NCBI GenBank assembly: GCA_028343215.1
Contig: JAOLYB010000007.1
Location: 1 to 48,442 of the forward strand
Direction: 5' to 3'
DNA: 48,442 bases
From: Candidatus Nitrosopelagicus sp.
Lineage (GTDB): Archaea; Thermoproteota; Nitrososphaeria; Nitrososphaerales; Nitrosopumilaceae
The position numbers and the translations under genes are program-made. This document shows, in pieces, positions 48,421 through 48,442 of this stretch. The notes below the pieces were generated by a model, which was not told the origin of the DNA, did no database searches, and saw nothing but the letters and a program-made list of their open reading frames with translations. Positions within the stretch are counted from its first letter, which is position 1. Each line of letters begins with the position of its first letter.

Positions 48421-48442
48421 TTATGCACTCCTCAACCAACTT
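48421..48442 (-). CDS. pheS: PheRS alpha subunit, last codons only
   Basis: Only the final six codons and stop are inside the window, reading SWLRSA then TAA. The WLR is typical of the PheS C-terminus, and pheS-pheT order is usual. The stop codon is directly followed by the pheT TTG. Confidence 0.55.

Overview
The window looks like chromosomal DNA of an ammonia-oxidising-type Thaumarchaeon (Nitrososphaerota), close to Nitrosopumilus in gene style. It is AT-rich and gene-dense. It carries archaeal or eukaryote-like information genes (topoisomerase VI A and B, aIF1A, aIF2-beta, RIO1 kinase, Dim2-like KH protein, uS11, eS17, RtcB, histone, PDCD5-like protein), a cupredoxin, small zinc-ribbon proteins and many single-domain HTH regulators. 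The genus is inference; the archaeal domain is well supported by the genes themselves. I see no insertion sequence, CRISPR array, rRNA or integrase.

Layout. 1-6.4 kb: end of an aldo/keto reductase, a large secreted Ig-like repeat protein, the purine salvage pair apt-mtnP, a minus-strand run of small unknown and regulatory proteins, and a membrane-anchored Hsp20-like protein. 6.4-12.05 kb: a minus-strand translation/ribosome-assembly/topoisomerase cluster (zinc ribbon, aIF2-beta, DUF424, aIF1A, RIO1, KH, top6B, top6A). 12.2-17.6 kb: a small membrane protein, DUF373, cis-prenyltransferase, Nudix, pyrF, an unknown gene and purA. 17.6-23.3 kb: small unknowns, a YggX-like protein, an HTH regulator, then a tRNA-modification neighbourhood (YrdC/Sua5, THUMP protein, and a MoaD-Cgi121 fusion), eS17, TatD and a histone. 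23.3-29.4 kb: the most accessory stretch, with tRNA-Cys, a cupredoxin, an AIPR phage-resistance-type nuclease gene, small zinc and membrane proteins, a second HTH regulator, a 602-residue pentapeptide-repeat protein and tRNA-Thr. 29.4-37.6 kb: glmM-thiL, uS11, PDCD5-like and rtcB, an SDR, purB, a stand-alone asparagine-synthetase domain and pterin dehydratase. 37.6-48.4 kb: valS, pdxS-pdxT, tRNA-Trp, aconitase, several small proteins, a candidate structured RNA and pheT with the last codons of pheS.

How it fits together. Several genes serve nucleotide metabolism (apt, mtnP, purA, purB, pyrF), tRNA biology (YrdC, Cgi121 fusion, THUMP, RtcB, ValS, PheST, three tRNAs) and cofactors (pdxST, thiL, pterin dehydratase). 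Promoters are very regular: a TATA-like box sits about 24-27 bases before many start codons, implying leaderless mRNAs, often with GTG or TTG starts. I used this spacing to revise several starts. At four divergent junctions one TATA box appears to sit at the right distance for both genes. The strongest biological oddities are the ubiquitin-like MoaD domain fused to the KEOPS subunit Cgi121 beside YrdC, the structured non-coding block before pheT's 3' neighbour, and the AIPR locus.
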